From the NCBI RefSeq assembly GCF_019263585.2, contig NZ_JADQDF010000001.1:5218501-5282500 (forward strand): a DNA stretch of 64,000 nucleotides, read 5' to 3'. The stretch comes from Pseudonocardia oceani (GTDB taxonomy: Bacteria; Actinomycetota; Actinomycetes; Mycobacteriales; Pseudonocardiaceae). Of this stretch, positions 32,124 to 39,667 are shown one piece after another (positions within the stretch are counted from its first letter, which is position 1; the number at the start of each line of letters is the position of its first letter). Under the pieces are notes generated by a model that ran no database searches, had not been told where the DNA came from, and worked only from the letters and a program-made list of their open reading frames with translations. The position numbers were made by a program, and so were the translations under genes.

Positions 32124-33881
32124 ATGGAGCAGTTCGGGCCGTACCGGCTGGAGGAGCTGGTCGGGCGCGGTGGGATGGGTGAGGTGTACCGCGCGTACGA
32201 CACGCGCCGCGACCGCATCGTCGCCCTCAAGCGCCTCCCCGCGCACCTCGCCGCCGACCCGGACTTCCGCGCGCGCTTCCGCAAGGAGGCCGCGATCGCG
32301 TCCCGGCTGACCGAGCCGCACATCGTCCCGATCCACGACTTCGGCGAGATCGACGGCCGGCTGTTCCTCGACATGCGCCTGGTCTCCGGCCGCGACCTGT
32401 CGGCCGTGCTCGCCGAGGAGGGCCCGCTGGCTCCCGGGCGGGCGGTCGCGCTGGTCGCCCAGGTGGCGAGCGCCCTGGACGCCGCGCACGCCAGCGGGCT
32501 GCTGCACCGGGACGTGAAGCCGGCGAACGTGCTGGTCACGGGCGACTTCGCGTACCTCGCCGACTTCGGCGTGGCCCGCGCGGTCGACGGCTCCCGCGAC
32601 TCCGCGCTCACCGCCACCGGCGCCACCGTCGGCACGCTGGGCTACATGGCGCCCGAGCGCTTCCTCGGCGACCGCGTCGACCACCGCTCCGACGTCTACG
32701 CCCTGGCCTGCGTGCTGGTCGAGCTGCTGACGGGGCGCGGGCCGTTCGCGGGCGTGAGCGGCCCGGCGCTGATGCACGCGCACCTGTCCACCGAGCCGCC
32801 CGCGCCGAGCCGCACGGTGCCCGGCGTCCCGCCCGCCCTGGACGCGGTGATCGCGCGGGGCATGGCGAAGAACCCCGAGCACCGCTACGGCAGCGCGGGG
32901 GAGCTCGCCGCGGCCGCGACGGCGGCGGTCACCGGCGCGGCGTCCACCAGCGCGCCGTCCACCAGCGCGCCGTCCACCGCGACGCCGGGCACGCAGGTGC
33001 ACCCGGGCGGCCCGACGGCGGTCCCGGCCTGGCCCGGGCAGCCCCAGTCCGCAGCGCCGACCGGGTGGGGAGGCCCGTACTCCGCGCCCCAGCACACCCC
33101 GCCCCCCGGCCGGACCCGCGTCGGTCCGCCCGCGGGCACCGGGTACGGCCCACCGGCGCCGACGTACGCGGCCTCGGCCCACCAGCAGCCGGGCGGCACG
33201 CAGCAGGGCTACGGACCGCCCCCGGGGTACGGCGGGCAGCAGGGGTACGGAGGGCAGGCGGGCTACGGCGGGTCCCCGGGTACGCCCCCCGCACGCCGCA
33301 ACCGCCTGCCCCTGGTCCTCGGCGCCGCCGCACTGGTCGTCGCGCTCGTCGTCGCCGGGATCGTGTTCTGGCCGCGCGGCAGCACCCCGACCGGCACCGA
33401 CCCCGTGGCCTCGGGCAGCTCGGACACGGGCGGCGTCACCGGCGGCGACCCCGCCGTCACCCCGGCGAGCCCGTCGAGCCCGCTGCTCGCGCGGCTCGAG
33501 CCGGAGGGCTTCTACGCCGAGACCTGCACCGGCATCCCGATCACCGACGGCGCCACCGAGCAGATCCGCTGCACCTCCAACGACACCACGGCCGTGCCGA
33601 TCCTGGTGTTCCAGCAGTTCGGCGACGTCCCGACCTACGCCGGGTCGCTCGCCACCGTCGACACCAACACCACCGGCGAGGACGAGGACTGCGCCATCGG
33701 CGGCGACACCTCCGTCGAGTACGCGGGCTACGACCTCGTCTGCGGCACGACGACGTTCGAGGACGGCACCACCGGCTACGTCGTCGCCTGGGGCACGCGG
33801 ACGTCGATGGTGCAGGGGTTCGCGGCGGGCCCGGACCCGGCCGCGGTCTACACGTGGTGGCTGTCGAACACCCCCTTCTGA
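32124..33881 (+). CDS. Transmembrane Ser/Thr protein kinase
   Basis: This is a 585-residue Hanks-type receptor kinase. The N-terminal kinase domain (about 7-270) is complete: glycine loop VGRGGMGEVY, ATP lysine K36, helix-C glutamate E55, catalytic HRDVKPAN with D130, DFG at 147-149 and APE at GYMAPERF. A Pro/Gly/Tyr-rich cytoplasmic linker with STSAPSTSAPST and GYGGQ-type repeats leads to a transmembrane helix at about 394-414. An extracellular domain of about 150 residues has three to four cysteines (ETCTGIPI, IRCTSND, DCAIGG, LVCGTT) and no PASTA repeats. ATG 32124 follows GAGGGAG. It sits inside the his region; the extracellular ligand is unknown. Confidence 0.88.
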   Translation: MEQFGPYRLEELVGRGGMGEVYRAYDTRRDRIVALKRLPAHLAADPDFRARFRKEAAIASRLTEPHIVPIHDFGEIDGRLFLDMRLVSGRDLSAVLAEEGPLAPGRAVALVAQVASALDAAHASGLLHRDVKPANVLVTGDFAYLADFGVARAVDGSRDSALTATGATVGTLGYMAPERFLGDRVDHRSDVYALACVLVELLTGRGPFAGVSGPALMHAHLSTEPPAPSRTVPGVPPALDAVIARGMAKNPEHRYGSAGELAAAATAAVTGAASTSAPSTSAPSTATPGTQVHPGGPTAVPAWPGQPQSAAPTGWGGPYSAPQHTPPPGRTRVGPPAGTGYGPPAPTYAASAHQQPGGTQQGYGPPPGYGGQQGYGGQAGYGGSPGTPPARRNRLPLVLGAAALVVALVVAGIVFWPRGSTPTGTDPVASGSSDTGGVTGGDPAVTPASPSSPLLARLEPEGFYAETCTGIPITDGATEQIRCTSNDTTAVPILVFQQFGDVPTYAGSLATVDTNTTGEDEDCAIGGDTSVEYAGYDLVCGTTTFEDGTTGYVVAWGTRTSMVQGFAAGPDPAAVYTWWLSNTPF

Positions 33882-33890
33882 CCGGGTCGG

Positions 33891-33896
33891 TAGGCT
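33891..33896 (+). promoter_or_regulatory. -10 box (TAGGCT), hisA
   Basis: TAGGCT ends 7 nt before the hisA GTG; leaderless start. Confidence 0.6.
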
Positions 33897-33903
33897 CCGC
33901 ACC

Positions 33904-34680
33904 GTGACTTTCGTGTTGCTGCCCGCGGTCGACGTCGCCGACGGTCAGGCCGTGCGCCTGGTCCAGGGCGAGGCCGGCTCCGAGACCGGTTACGGCGAGC
34001 CCCGGGAGGCCGCCCTGCAGTGGCAGCAGGACGGTGCGGAGTGGATCCACCTCGTCGACCTCGACGCCGCCTTCGGGCGCGGCTCCAACGCCGACCTGCT
34101 GGCGTCGGTCGTCGGGGAGCTGGACGTGCAGGTGGAGCTCTCGGGCGGGATCCGCGACGACGAGTCGCTGGAGCGCGCGCTGTCCACCGGGTGCGCGCGC
34201 GTCAACCTGGGCACCGCGGCGCTGGAGCACCCCGAGTGGTGCGCGGCGGCCCTCGCGAAGCACGGGGAGCGGATCGCGGTCGGGCTCGACGTGCGCGTCA
34301 CCGATCAGGGCCACCGCCTCGCGGCCCGCGGCTGGACCACCGACGGCGGCGACCTGTGGGAGACCCTCGCCCGCCTCGACCGCGACGGTTGCGCGCGCTA
34401 CGTCGTCACCGACGTCAGCAAGGACGGGATGCTCAAGGGCCCCAACACCGAGCTGATGCGCGACGTCGCGGCGGCCACGCCCGCGCCGGTGATCGTCTCG
34501 GGCGGCATCTCGGAGATCTCCGACCTGGAGGCGCTGGCCCGGGTGGCGGCCGAGGGCGTCAACCTGGAGGGCTCGATCGTCGGGAAGGCGCTGTACGCGG
34601 GCCGCTTCACGCTGCCCGAGGCGCTGGCCGCGATGCGCGCGGTCGCCGACCGCGGAGCCAGTACCCAGCAGGCGGGCTGA
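33904..34680 (+). CDS. priA: Phosphoribosyl isomerase A (HisA, probably bifunctional HisA/TrpF)
   Basis: This (beta/alpha)8-barrel isomerase converts ProFAR to PRFAR in histidine synthesis. In most actinobacteria the same protein, PriA, also isomerises phosphoribosyl-anthranilate in tryptophan synthesis, replacing TrpF. The 258-residue product has LLPAVDVADGQAVRLVQGEAG with general base D10, SGGIRDDESLERAL and YVVTDVSKDGMLKGPN with D170. It also has the RGW segment (R142, W144) that in PriA reshapes the active site for the second substrate. No trpF is visible among the trp genes, which supports the dual role (inference). GTG start directly after a -10 box. Confidence 0.9.
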   Translation: MTFVLLPAVDVADGQAVRLVQGEAGSETGYGEPREAALQWQQDGAEWIHLVDLDAAFGRGSNADLLASVVGELDVQVELSGGIRDDESLERALSTGCARVNLGTAALEHPEWCAAALAKHGERIAVGLDVRVTDQGHRLAARGWTTDGGDLWETLARLDRDGCARYVVTDVSKDGMLKGPNTELMRDVAAATPAPVIVSGGISEISDLEALARVAAEGVNLEGSIVGKALYAGRFTLPEALAAMRAVADRGASTQQAG

Positions 34681-34697
34681 ACCGACTTAGCTCTGGA

Positions 34698-34732
34698 CAC
34701 CCATACGCAACACCGACCGGTGCGCATGGGTG
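34698..34732. repeat. Hairpin between hisA and hisF
   Basis: The arms CACCCATACGCA and TGCGCATGGGTG match at 11 of 12 positions around an 11-nt loop. There is no T-tract. It lies 18 bp after hisA and 25 bp before the hisF -10 box, so it might end hisA transcription or be another dispersed palindrome. Confidence 0.6.
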
Positions 34733-34756
34733 CTCAAAGCAAAGGGCGCGGCTCAG

Positions 34757-34762
34757 TAGGGT
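34757..34762 (+). promoter_or_regulatory. -10 box (TAGGGT), hisF-hisI
   Basis: TAGGGT ends 7 nt before the hisF GTG, making hisF-hisI a leaderless two-gene unit. Confidence 0.6.
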
Positions 34763-34769
34763 TGTGCCC

Positions 34770-35543
34770 GTGAGCGTGGCCGTGCGTGTGATCCCCTGCC
34801 TGGACGTCGACGCCGGGCGGGTCGTCAAGGGCGTCAACTTCGCCGACCTGCGCGACGCGGGCGACCCCGTCGAGATGGCCCGCGTCTACGACGCCGAGGG
34901 CGCCGACGAGCTGACGTTCCTCGACGTCACGGCCTCGTCGGGCGAGCGCGCCACGATGCTCGACGTCGTCCGCCGCACGGCCGAGCAGGTGTTCATCCCG
35001 CTCACGGTCGGCGGCGGCATCCGCGCCACCGACGACATCGACGTGCTGCTGCGCAACGGCGCCGACAAGGTCTCGATCAACACCGCGGCGATCGCCCGCC
35101 CGGAGCTGCTGCACGAGGCGAGCCGGCGGTTCGGGTCGCAGTGCATCGTCCTCTCGGTCGACGCCCGCACCGTGCCCGCCGGCGAGGCGCCGACGCCCTC
35201 GGGCTGGGAGGTCACCACCCACGGCGGGCGGCGCGGCACCGGCATCGACGCCGTGGAGTGGGCGGCGCGCGGCCAGGAGCTGGGCGTCGGGGAGATCCTG
35301 CTCAACTCCATGGACGCCGACGGCACCCGCGCCGGGTTCGACCTGCGCATGATCGAGGCCGTCCGCGCCCGCGTCGACGTCCCGGTGATCGCCAGCGGGG
35401 GAGCGGGCGAGGTGGGGCACTTCGTCCCGGCCGTACGCGCCGGCGCCGACGCCGTGCTCGCGGCCACCGTCTTCCACTTCGGCCACTTCCGCATCGGCGA
35501 CGTCAAGCAGGCGCTCAAGGAGGCGCAGGTGGAGGTGCGATGA
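34770..35543 (+). CDS. hisF: Imidazole glycerol phosphate synthase, cyclase subunit
   Basis: HisF uses ammonia from HisH to convert PRFAR to imidazole glycerol phosphate and AICAR. The 257-residue barrel has the catalytic aspartates D12 (IPCLDVDAGRVVKG) and D131 (VLSVDART). The phosphate-binding loops VGGGIRATDDID and IASGGAGEVGHF are intact. FADLRDAGDPVEMARVY is a HisF signature that separates it from HisA. GTG 34770 follows a -10 box; the stop overlaps hisI by 4 bp. Confidence 0.96.
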   Translation: MSVAVRVIPCLDVDAGRVVKGVNFADLRDAGDPVEMARVYDAEGADELTFLDVTASSGERATMLDVVRRTAEQVFIPLTVGGGIRATDDIDVLLRNGADKVSINTAAIARPELLHEASRRFGSQCIVLSVDARTVPAGEAPTPSGWEVTTHGGRRGTGIDAVEWAARGQELGVGEILLNSMDADGTRAGFDLRMIEAVRARVDVPVIASGGAGEVGHFVPAVRAGADAVLAATVFHFGHFRIGDVKQALKEAQVEVR

Positions 35544-35965
35544 CGCGCGTCCTGCACTCCGCGCTCGACCCGGCGATCGCCGCCCGCCTCAAGCGCGACG
35601 CCGACGGCCTGGTCTGCGCCGTCGCCCAGCAGCACGGCACCGGCGAGGTGCTGATGGTCGCCTGGATGGACGACGAGGCGCTGCACCGCACCCTCACCAC
35701 CCGCCGCGCCACGTACTGGTCGCGCTCGCGCGGGGAGTACTGGGTGAAGGGCGAGACGTCGGGCCACGCGCAGGCCGTGCACGAGGTGCGGCTGGACTGC
35801 GACGGCGACGCCATCGTCGTGGTCGTCGACCAGACCGGGCCGGCGTGCCACACCGGCACCCGCACCTGCTTCGACGACGACGTGCTGCTCGCGCCGTCCT
35901 ACGAGTCCGGGTTCGTCGACCCCCGCGGGCGCGGTCAGGACGGGTCGAGCGGCCCGGTCAGGTAG
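35540..35965 (+). CDS. hisI: Phosphoribosyl-AMP cyclohydrolase
   Basis: HisI hydrolyses the adenine ring of PR-AMP, the third step of histidine synthesis. It is a 141-residue, single-domain form without the HisE pyrophosphohydrolase. Motifs are VLMVAWMDDEALHRTL, YWSRSRGEYWVKGETSGHAQ, the metal-binding LDCDGDAI and the cysteine pair ACHTGTRTCF. ATG 35540 overlaps hisF by 4 bp. The last 31 bp overlap the opposing TetR gene, so this protein's ~10 C-terminal residues (RGQDGSSGPVR) share DNA with the TetR C terminus. Confidence 0.95.
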   Translation: MTRVLHSALDPAIAARLKRDADGLVCAVAQQHGTGEVLMVAWMDDEALHRTLTTRRATYWSRSRGEYWVKGETSGHAQAVHEVRLDCDGDAIVVVVDQTGPACHTGTRTCFDDDVLLAPSYESGFVDPRGRGQDGSSGPVR

Positions 35966-36552
35966 CGCTGGACCGTCGGCGCCACCGCGGCGACGACGGT
36001 GGCCCGGTCGGCCGAGGCCAGCGGCTCCAGCTTCACGACGTAGCGCACCAGCCCCATGCCGATCAGCTGCGAGCCGACCAGCGACGCCCGCAGCTCGGGC
36101 CGGTCGGGCGCGACCACGCCCACGATCCGGGCCAGGATCACGCGCGTCACGAACTCGCGCAACATCCGCGCGGCGGCCTCGTGCGAGGCGACCGACCGGA
36201 TGACCGAGGCCAGCGGGGCGCCGCCGGTGGCGTCCCAGATCGACAGGAAGCGGTGCACGAGCCGCTCGCCGAGCTGCTCGCGCTCGCCGGCCAGCACCTC
36301 CGGCATGACGACGGCGGGGTCGAACGGGATGTCCAGCGAGGCCGTGAACAGTGCCTCCTTGCCGCCGAACCAGTGGTTCACCATCGCCGCGTCGACGCCG
36401 GCGCGCTCGGCGATGTGCCGCACGGTCGCGCCCTCGTAGCCGCGCTCGGCGAACGCGGCGCGGGCGGCGTCGAGCAGGGCCGAGCGGGTGTCGTCGCCGC
36501 CGCTGCGGCGCCCGCGGCGACGGACGCGGGGCGGATCGTGAGGGGCGGCCAC
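35935..36552 (-). CDS. TetR-family transcriptional regulator
   Basis: This is a 205-residue repressor-type protein. The N-terminal helix-turn-helix (about residues 23-68) reads RSALLDAARAAFAERGYEGATVRHIAERAGVDAAMVNHWFGGKEALF, a standard TetR domain. The C-terminal ligand domain (about 80-200) is unassigned but resembles the TetR_C group with LVGSQLIGMGLVRYVVKLEPLA. It is divergent from trpE with 56 bp between start codons and converges on hisI. It could regulate trpE, itself or distant genes; the sequence does not decide this. Confidence 0.8.
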   Translation of the reverse strand: MAAPHDPPRVRRRGRRSGGDDTRSALLDAARAAFAERGYEGATVRHIAERAGVDAAMVNHWFGGKEALFTASLDIPFDPAVVMPEVLAGEREQLGERLVHRFLSIWDATGGAPLASVIRSVASHEAAARMLREFVTRVILARIVGVVAPDRPELRASLVGSQLIGMGLVRYVVKLEPLASADRATVVAAVAPTVQRYLTGPLDPS

Positions 36553-36608
36553 GCGCCCAGTCTGCCTCCTCGCCCGCCCGCGGCGACCCCGCCTGCGAGG
36601 ATGGGGGC

Positions 36609-38162
36609 ATGACCGCGATCTCCGCCGCCCGCTCGCTGGGCGCGGTCACCCCCAGCCGCGAGGAGTTCCGCGAGCTGGCGGCCGGGCACCGGGTCATCCC
36701 GGTCTCGCGCCGCCTGCTCGCCGACGACGAGACCCCCGTCGGGGTCTTCCGCAAGCTGGCCGGTGACCGCCCCGGCACGTTCCTGTTCGAGTCCGCGGAG
36801 AACGGTCGCTCCTGGTCGCGGTGGTCGTTCGTCGGCGCCCGGTCAGCGGCGGCGCTCACCGTCGTCGACGGGCGGCTGACCTGGACCGGGGACGTCCCCG
36901 CCGGTCTCCCCGTCGACGGCGACCCGCTCGCCGCGCTGCGCACCGTCGTCGAGGAGCTGCACAGCGAGCCGCTGCCGGGGCTGCCCCCGCTCACCGGCGG
37001 GATGGTCGGCTACCTGGGCTACGACGTGGTCCGGCGCCTGGAGCGGCTGCCGTCGCTGGCCGTCGACGACCTGCAGATCCCGGAGCTGGTGATGCTGCTG
37101 GCCACCGACCTGGCCGCCGTCGACCACCACGAGGGCACGATCACGCTGATCGCCAACGCGATCAACTGGGACGCCAGCGACGAGCGCGTCGACGAGGCCT
37201 ACGACGACGCCGTGGCGCGGCTCGACCGGATGACCGCCGACCTCGCGGCGCCCTCCCCGTCGACGGTGGCGGTCTACGGGCCCGGCGAGCCCAAGTTCAC
37301 CCGCCGCCGCACGCCCGTCCAGCACCACGCGGCCGTCGAGGTCGCGAAGGAGCAGATCCGGGCGGGCGAGGCGTTCCAGGTGGTGGTGTCGCAGCGGTTC
37401 GAGACGGCGTGCGACGCCGACCCGCTCGACGTCTACCGCGTCCTGCGCGCCACCAACCCCAGCCCGTACATGTACCTGCTCGACCTCCAGGCCGCCGACG
37501 GCAGCCGCTTCCACATCGTCGGGTCCTCGCCCGAGGCGCTGGTCACCGTCGTCGACGGGGTGGCGACCACGCACCCCATCGCCGGCACGCGCTGGCGCGG
37601 CGCCACCGAGGAGGAGGACATCCAGCTCGAGAAGGACCTGCGCACCGACGAGAAGGAGCGCGCCGAGCACGTCATGCTCGTCGACCTCGGGCGCAACGAC
37701 CTCGGCCGCGTCTGCGAGCCGGGCACCGTCAAGGTCCACTCGTTCTTCTCCGTGGAGCGCTACAGCCACGTGATGCACCTGGTGTCCACGGTGACGGGAC
37801 GCCTGCGCGCCGGCCGCAACGCCTTCGACGCCGTCACGGCCTGCTTCCCGGCCGGCACGCTGTCCGGGGCGCCCAAGCCGCGCGCGATGGCGATCATCGA
37901 GGAGTTGGAGCCGACCCGGCGCGGCCTCTACGGCGGGATCGTCGGCTACCTCGACTTCGCCGGCAACGCCGACACCGCCATCGCCATCCGCACCGCCCTG
38001 ATCCGCGACGGCGTGGCGTACGTGCAGGCCGGCGGGGGCATCGTCGCCGACTCCGACCCGGTCGCCGAGGACGCCGAGTGCCTGAACAAGGCGCGCGCGG
38101 TGCTGTCCGCGGTGGCCACGGCGGCGACGCTGCGGCCCGCGCACGGCCGCCCCTCGTCGTGA
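36609..38162 (+). CDS. trpE: Anthranilate synthase component I
   Basis: TrpE makes anthranilate from chorismate with ammonia supplied by TrpG, which is not in the window. The 517-residue protein has the N-terminal feedback region (LFESAENGRSWSRWSFVGARS, the place of the LLES-type tryptophan site), GGMVGYLGYDVVRRLE, and the chorismate-binding core: AGEAFQVVVSQRFE, TNPSPYMYLLDL, VGSSPEALV, HPIAGTRWRGATEEED and AGTLSGAPKPRAM. ATG 36609 is used. There is no room for a classical attenuator in the 56-bp upstream gap. It overlaps the membrane-protein gene by 4 bp. Confidence 0.95.
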   Translation: MTAISAARSLGAVTPSREEFRELAAGHRVIPVSRRLLADDETPVGVFRKLAGDRPGTFLFESAENGRSWSRWSFVGARSAAALTVVDGRLTWTGDVPAGLPVDGDPLAALRTVVEELHSEPLPGLPPLTGGMVGYLGYDVVRRLERLPSLAVDDLQIPELVMLLATDLAAVDHHEGTITLIANAINWDASDERVDEAYDDAVARLDRMTADLAAPSPSTVAVYGPGEPKFTRRRTPVQHHAAVEVAKEQIRAGEAFQVVVSQRFETACDADPLDVYRVLRATNPSPYMYLLDLQAADGSRFHIVGSSPEALVTVVDGVATTHPIAGTRWRGATEEEDIQLEKDLRTDEKERAEHVMLVDLGRNDLGRVCEPGTVKVHSFFSVERYSHVMHLVSTVTGRLRAGRNAFDAVTACFPAGTLSGAPKPRAMAIIEELEPTRRGLYGGIVGYLDFAGNADTAIAIRTALIRDGVAYVQAGGGIVADSDPVAEDAECLNKARAVLSAVATAATLRPAHGRPSS

Positions 38163-38758
38163 CGGGCGGGCACACGACGGGCGGGCGCCTGCTCGGGCCG
38201 GTCTGCGCCGGGCTCGGGGCCGCGGCCGCCGCGCTCTGGGGCGGCTCGCAGGCGGTCTGGTATCGCGTCACGGCCGCCGTGGCCGGGGGCGGGCAGCAGG
38301 TCGTCGAGGTCACCGGGGCGCAGGCCCGGCCCGCGCTCGGCGGGGTGGCGCTGTTCGCGCTGGCCGCCGTGGCGGGCGTCGTCGCCACCGGGGGAGTGCT
38401 GCGCCGCGTCGTCGGCGGGCTGCTGGTGCTCGCGGGCGGGGCGGTCGCGGTCACGGCGGTGCTGTCGCTGCTGGTCACGCCGTTCGCCACGGACGGGTCG
38501 GTCCCCGCGGTGGCGGGCGTCGACGTCGAGGCCCTGCGCTACGCCCCCACCACCACGACGCCCGCGCCGCTGCTCGCCGTGCTCGGCGGGGTGCTCCTGC
38601 TGGCCGCGGGGGTGGTCGTGCTGCTGCGCGAGCGGCGGTTGCCCCGTCTGGGTGCCCGCTACGCCGCACCCGGCGCACGCCCCGCACCGACCGACCCGGA
38701 CCGCGCCGCCTGGCAGGACCTCGACGCCGGTCGGGACCCGACCGTGGGGCCTGGTTAG
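38159..38758 (+). CDS. Trp-operon-associated membrane protein
   Basis: This is a 199-residue integral membrane protein of the family found between trpE and trpC in actinobacteria (the Rv1610 position). Four hydrophobic segments are visible: residues about 8-28, 60-80, 84-105 and 137-157. Between the third and fourth lies an outside loop starting PFATDGSVPAV. The C-terminal 40 residues are soluble. Function is unknown; the constant position suggests a role in tryptophan synthesis or transport, but this is only inferred from synteny. GTG 38159 overlaps the trpE stop by 4 bp. Confidence 0.8.
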   Translation: MTGGHTTGGRLLGPVCAGLGAAAAALWGGSQAVWYRVTAAVAGGGQQVVEVTGAQARPALGGVALFALAAVAGVVATGGVLRRVVGGLLVLAGGAVAVTAVLSLLVTPFATDGSVPAVAGVDVEALRYAPTTTTPAPLLAVLGGVLLLAAGVVVLLRERRLPRLGARYAAPGARPAPTDPDRAAWQDLDAGRDPTVGPG

Positions 38759-38761
38759 CAT
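38756..38761 (+). promoter_or_regulatory. -10 box (TAGCAT), trpC
   Basis: TAGCAT overlaps the stop codon of the upstream membrane-protein gene and would start transcription near 38768, giving trpC a leader of about 45 nt. Confidence 0.45.
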
Positions 38762-38770
38762 GACCGGCGC

Positions 38771-38809
38771 GTGAACATCCGGCCCGACGGGCTGTGGAAG
38801 GGGGCGTAA
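38771..38809 (+). other. Possible 12-codon leader reading frame with one Trp codon
   Basis: GTG at 38771 opens a frame reading V-N-I-R-P-D-G-L-W-K-G-A and ends at TAA 38807-38809, 4 nt before the trpC ATG. It begins about 9 nt after the TAGCAT box. It might be a leader peptide that couples to trpC or senses tryptophan, but a single Trp codon is weak evidence. Confidence 0.25.
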
Positions 38810-38813
38810 CCGC

Positions 38814-39653
38814 ATGGACCACGGCACCGAGGGCGTCCGCACCGGCAGTGTGCTCGACTCCATCGTGGACGGCGTCCGCGCCGACATGGCGGTGCGCGAG
38901 AGCGCCGTCGACTTCGCCGAGATCAAGCGCCGCGCAGCCGCCGCGCCGCCCGCCCGCGACGTCATGGCCGCGCTGCGCGCGCCGGGCATCGGGGTGATCG
39001 CGGAGGTGAAGCGGCGCAGCCCGTCGAAGGGCGACCTGGCCACGATCACCGACCCGGCCGAGCTCGCGGCGTCCTACGCCGAGGGCGGCGCGCGGGTGAT
39101 CAGCGTGCTCACCGAGGAGCGCCGCTTCGGCGGCTCGCTCGCCGACCTCGCGGCCGTGCGCTCCCAGGTCGACGTGCCGGTGCTGCGCAAGGACTTCGTC
39201 GTCAGCCCGTACCAGGTGCACGAGGCGCGCGCCTACGGCGCCGACCTGGTGCTGCTGATCGTCGCGGCGCTGGAGCAGAACGCGCTCGACTCGCTGCTCG
39301 ACCGCGTCGAGTCGCTCGGGATGACCGCACTCGTCGAGGTCCACACCGAGGAGGAGGCCGACCGCGCGCTGGAGGCCGGCGCCAAGGTCATCGGCGTCAA
39401 CGCGCGCGACCTGCACACCCTCAGCGTCGACCGCACGGTCTTCGGCCGGATCGCCCCCGGCCTGCCCAACGACGTCATGCGGATCGCCGAGTCCGGCGTC
39501 CGCGGCCCGGGCGACCTGCTCACCTACGCCGGGTGGGGCGCCGACGCCGTCCTGGTCGGCGAGGGCCTGGTCACGAGCGGCGACCCGCAGGCCGCGGTCC
39601 GCGGCCTGGTGGCGGCCGGATTCCATCCCTCGTGCTCGCGCGTGGTCCGTTGA
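38814..39653 (+). CDS. trpC: Indole-3-glycerol-phosphate synthase
   Basis: TrpC closes the indole ring from carboxyphenylamino-deoxyribulose phosphate. The 279-residue (beta/alpha)8 barrel shows GVIAEVKRRSPSKG with catalytic lysines, ISVLTEERRFGGSLADL, VPVLRKDFVVSPYQVHEARAYGADLVLLIVAAL, LVEVHTEEEADRALEAGAKVIGVNARDL and RIAESGVRGP. It is monofunctional (no TrpF domain). ATG 38814 after GGAAGGGGG; many relatives begin nearer VLDSIVDGVR, so a GTG at 38850 is an alternative. Confidence 0.95.
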   Translation: MDHGTEGVRTGSVLDSIVDGVRADMAVRESAVDFAEIKRRAAAAPPARDVMAALRAPGIGVIAEVKRRSPSKGDLATITDPAELAASYAEGGARVISVLTEERRFGGSLADLAAVRSQVDVPVLRKDFVVSPYQVHEARAYGADLVLLIVAALEQNALDSLLDRVESLGMTALVEVHTEEEADRALEAGAKVIGVNARDLHTLSVDRTVFGRIAPGLPNDVMRIAESGVRGPGDLLTYAGWGADAVLVGEGLVTSGDPQAAVRGLVAAGFHPSCSRVVR

Positions 39654-39655
39654 CC

Positions 39656-39661
39656 TAGGCT
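39656..39661 (+). promoter_or_regulatory. -10 box (TAGGCT), trpB-trpA
   Basis: TAGGCT ends 6 nt before the trpB GTG, only a few bases after the trpC stop. It indicates an internal leaderless promoter for trpB-trpA. Confidence 0.55.
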
Positions 39662-39667
39662 CGCGGG

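Noticed and set aside
36553..36608. Tryptophan attenuator upstream of trpE
   Set aside because: The 56-bp spacer has no Trp-rich leader frame or alternative hairpins.
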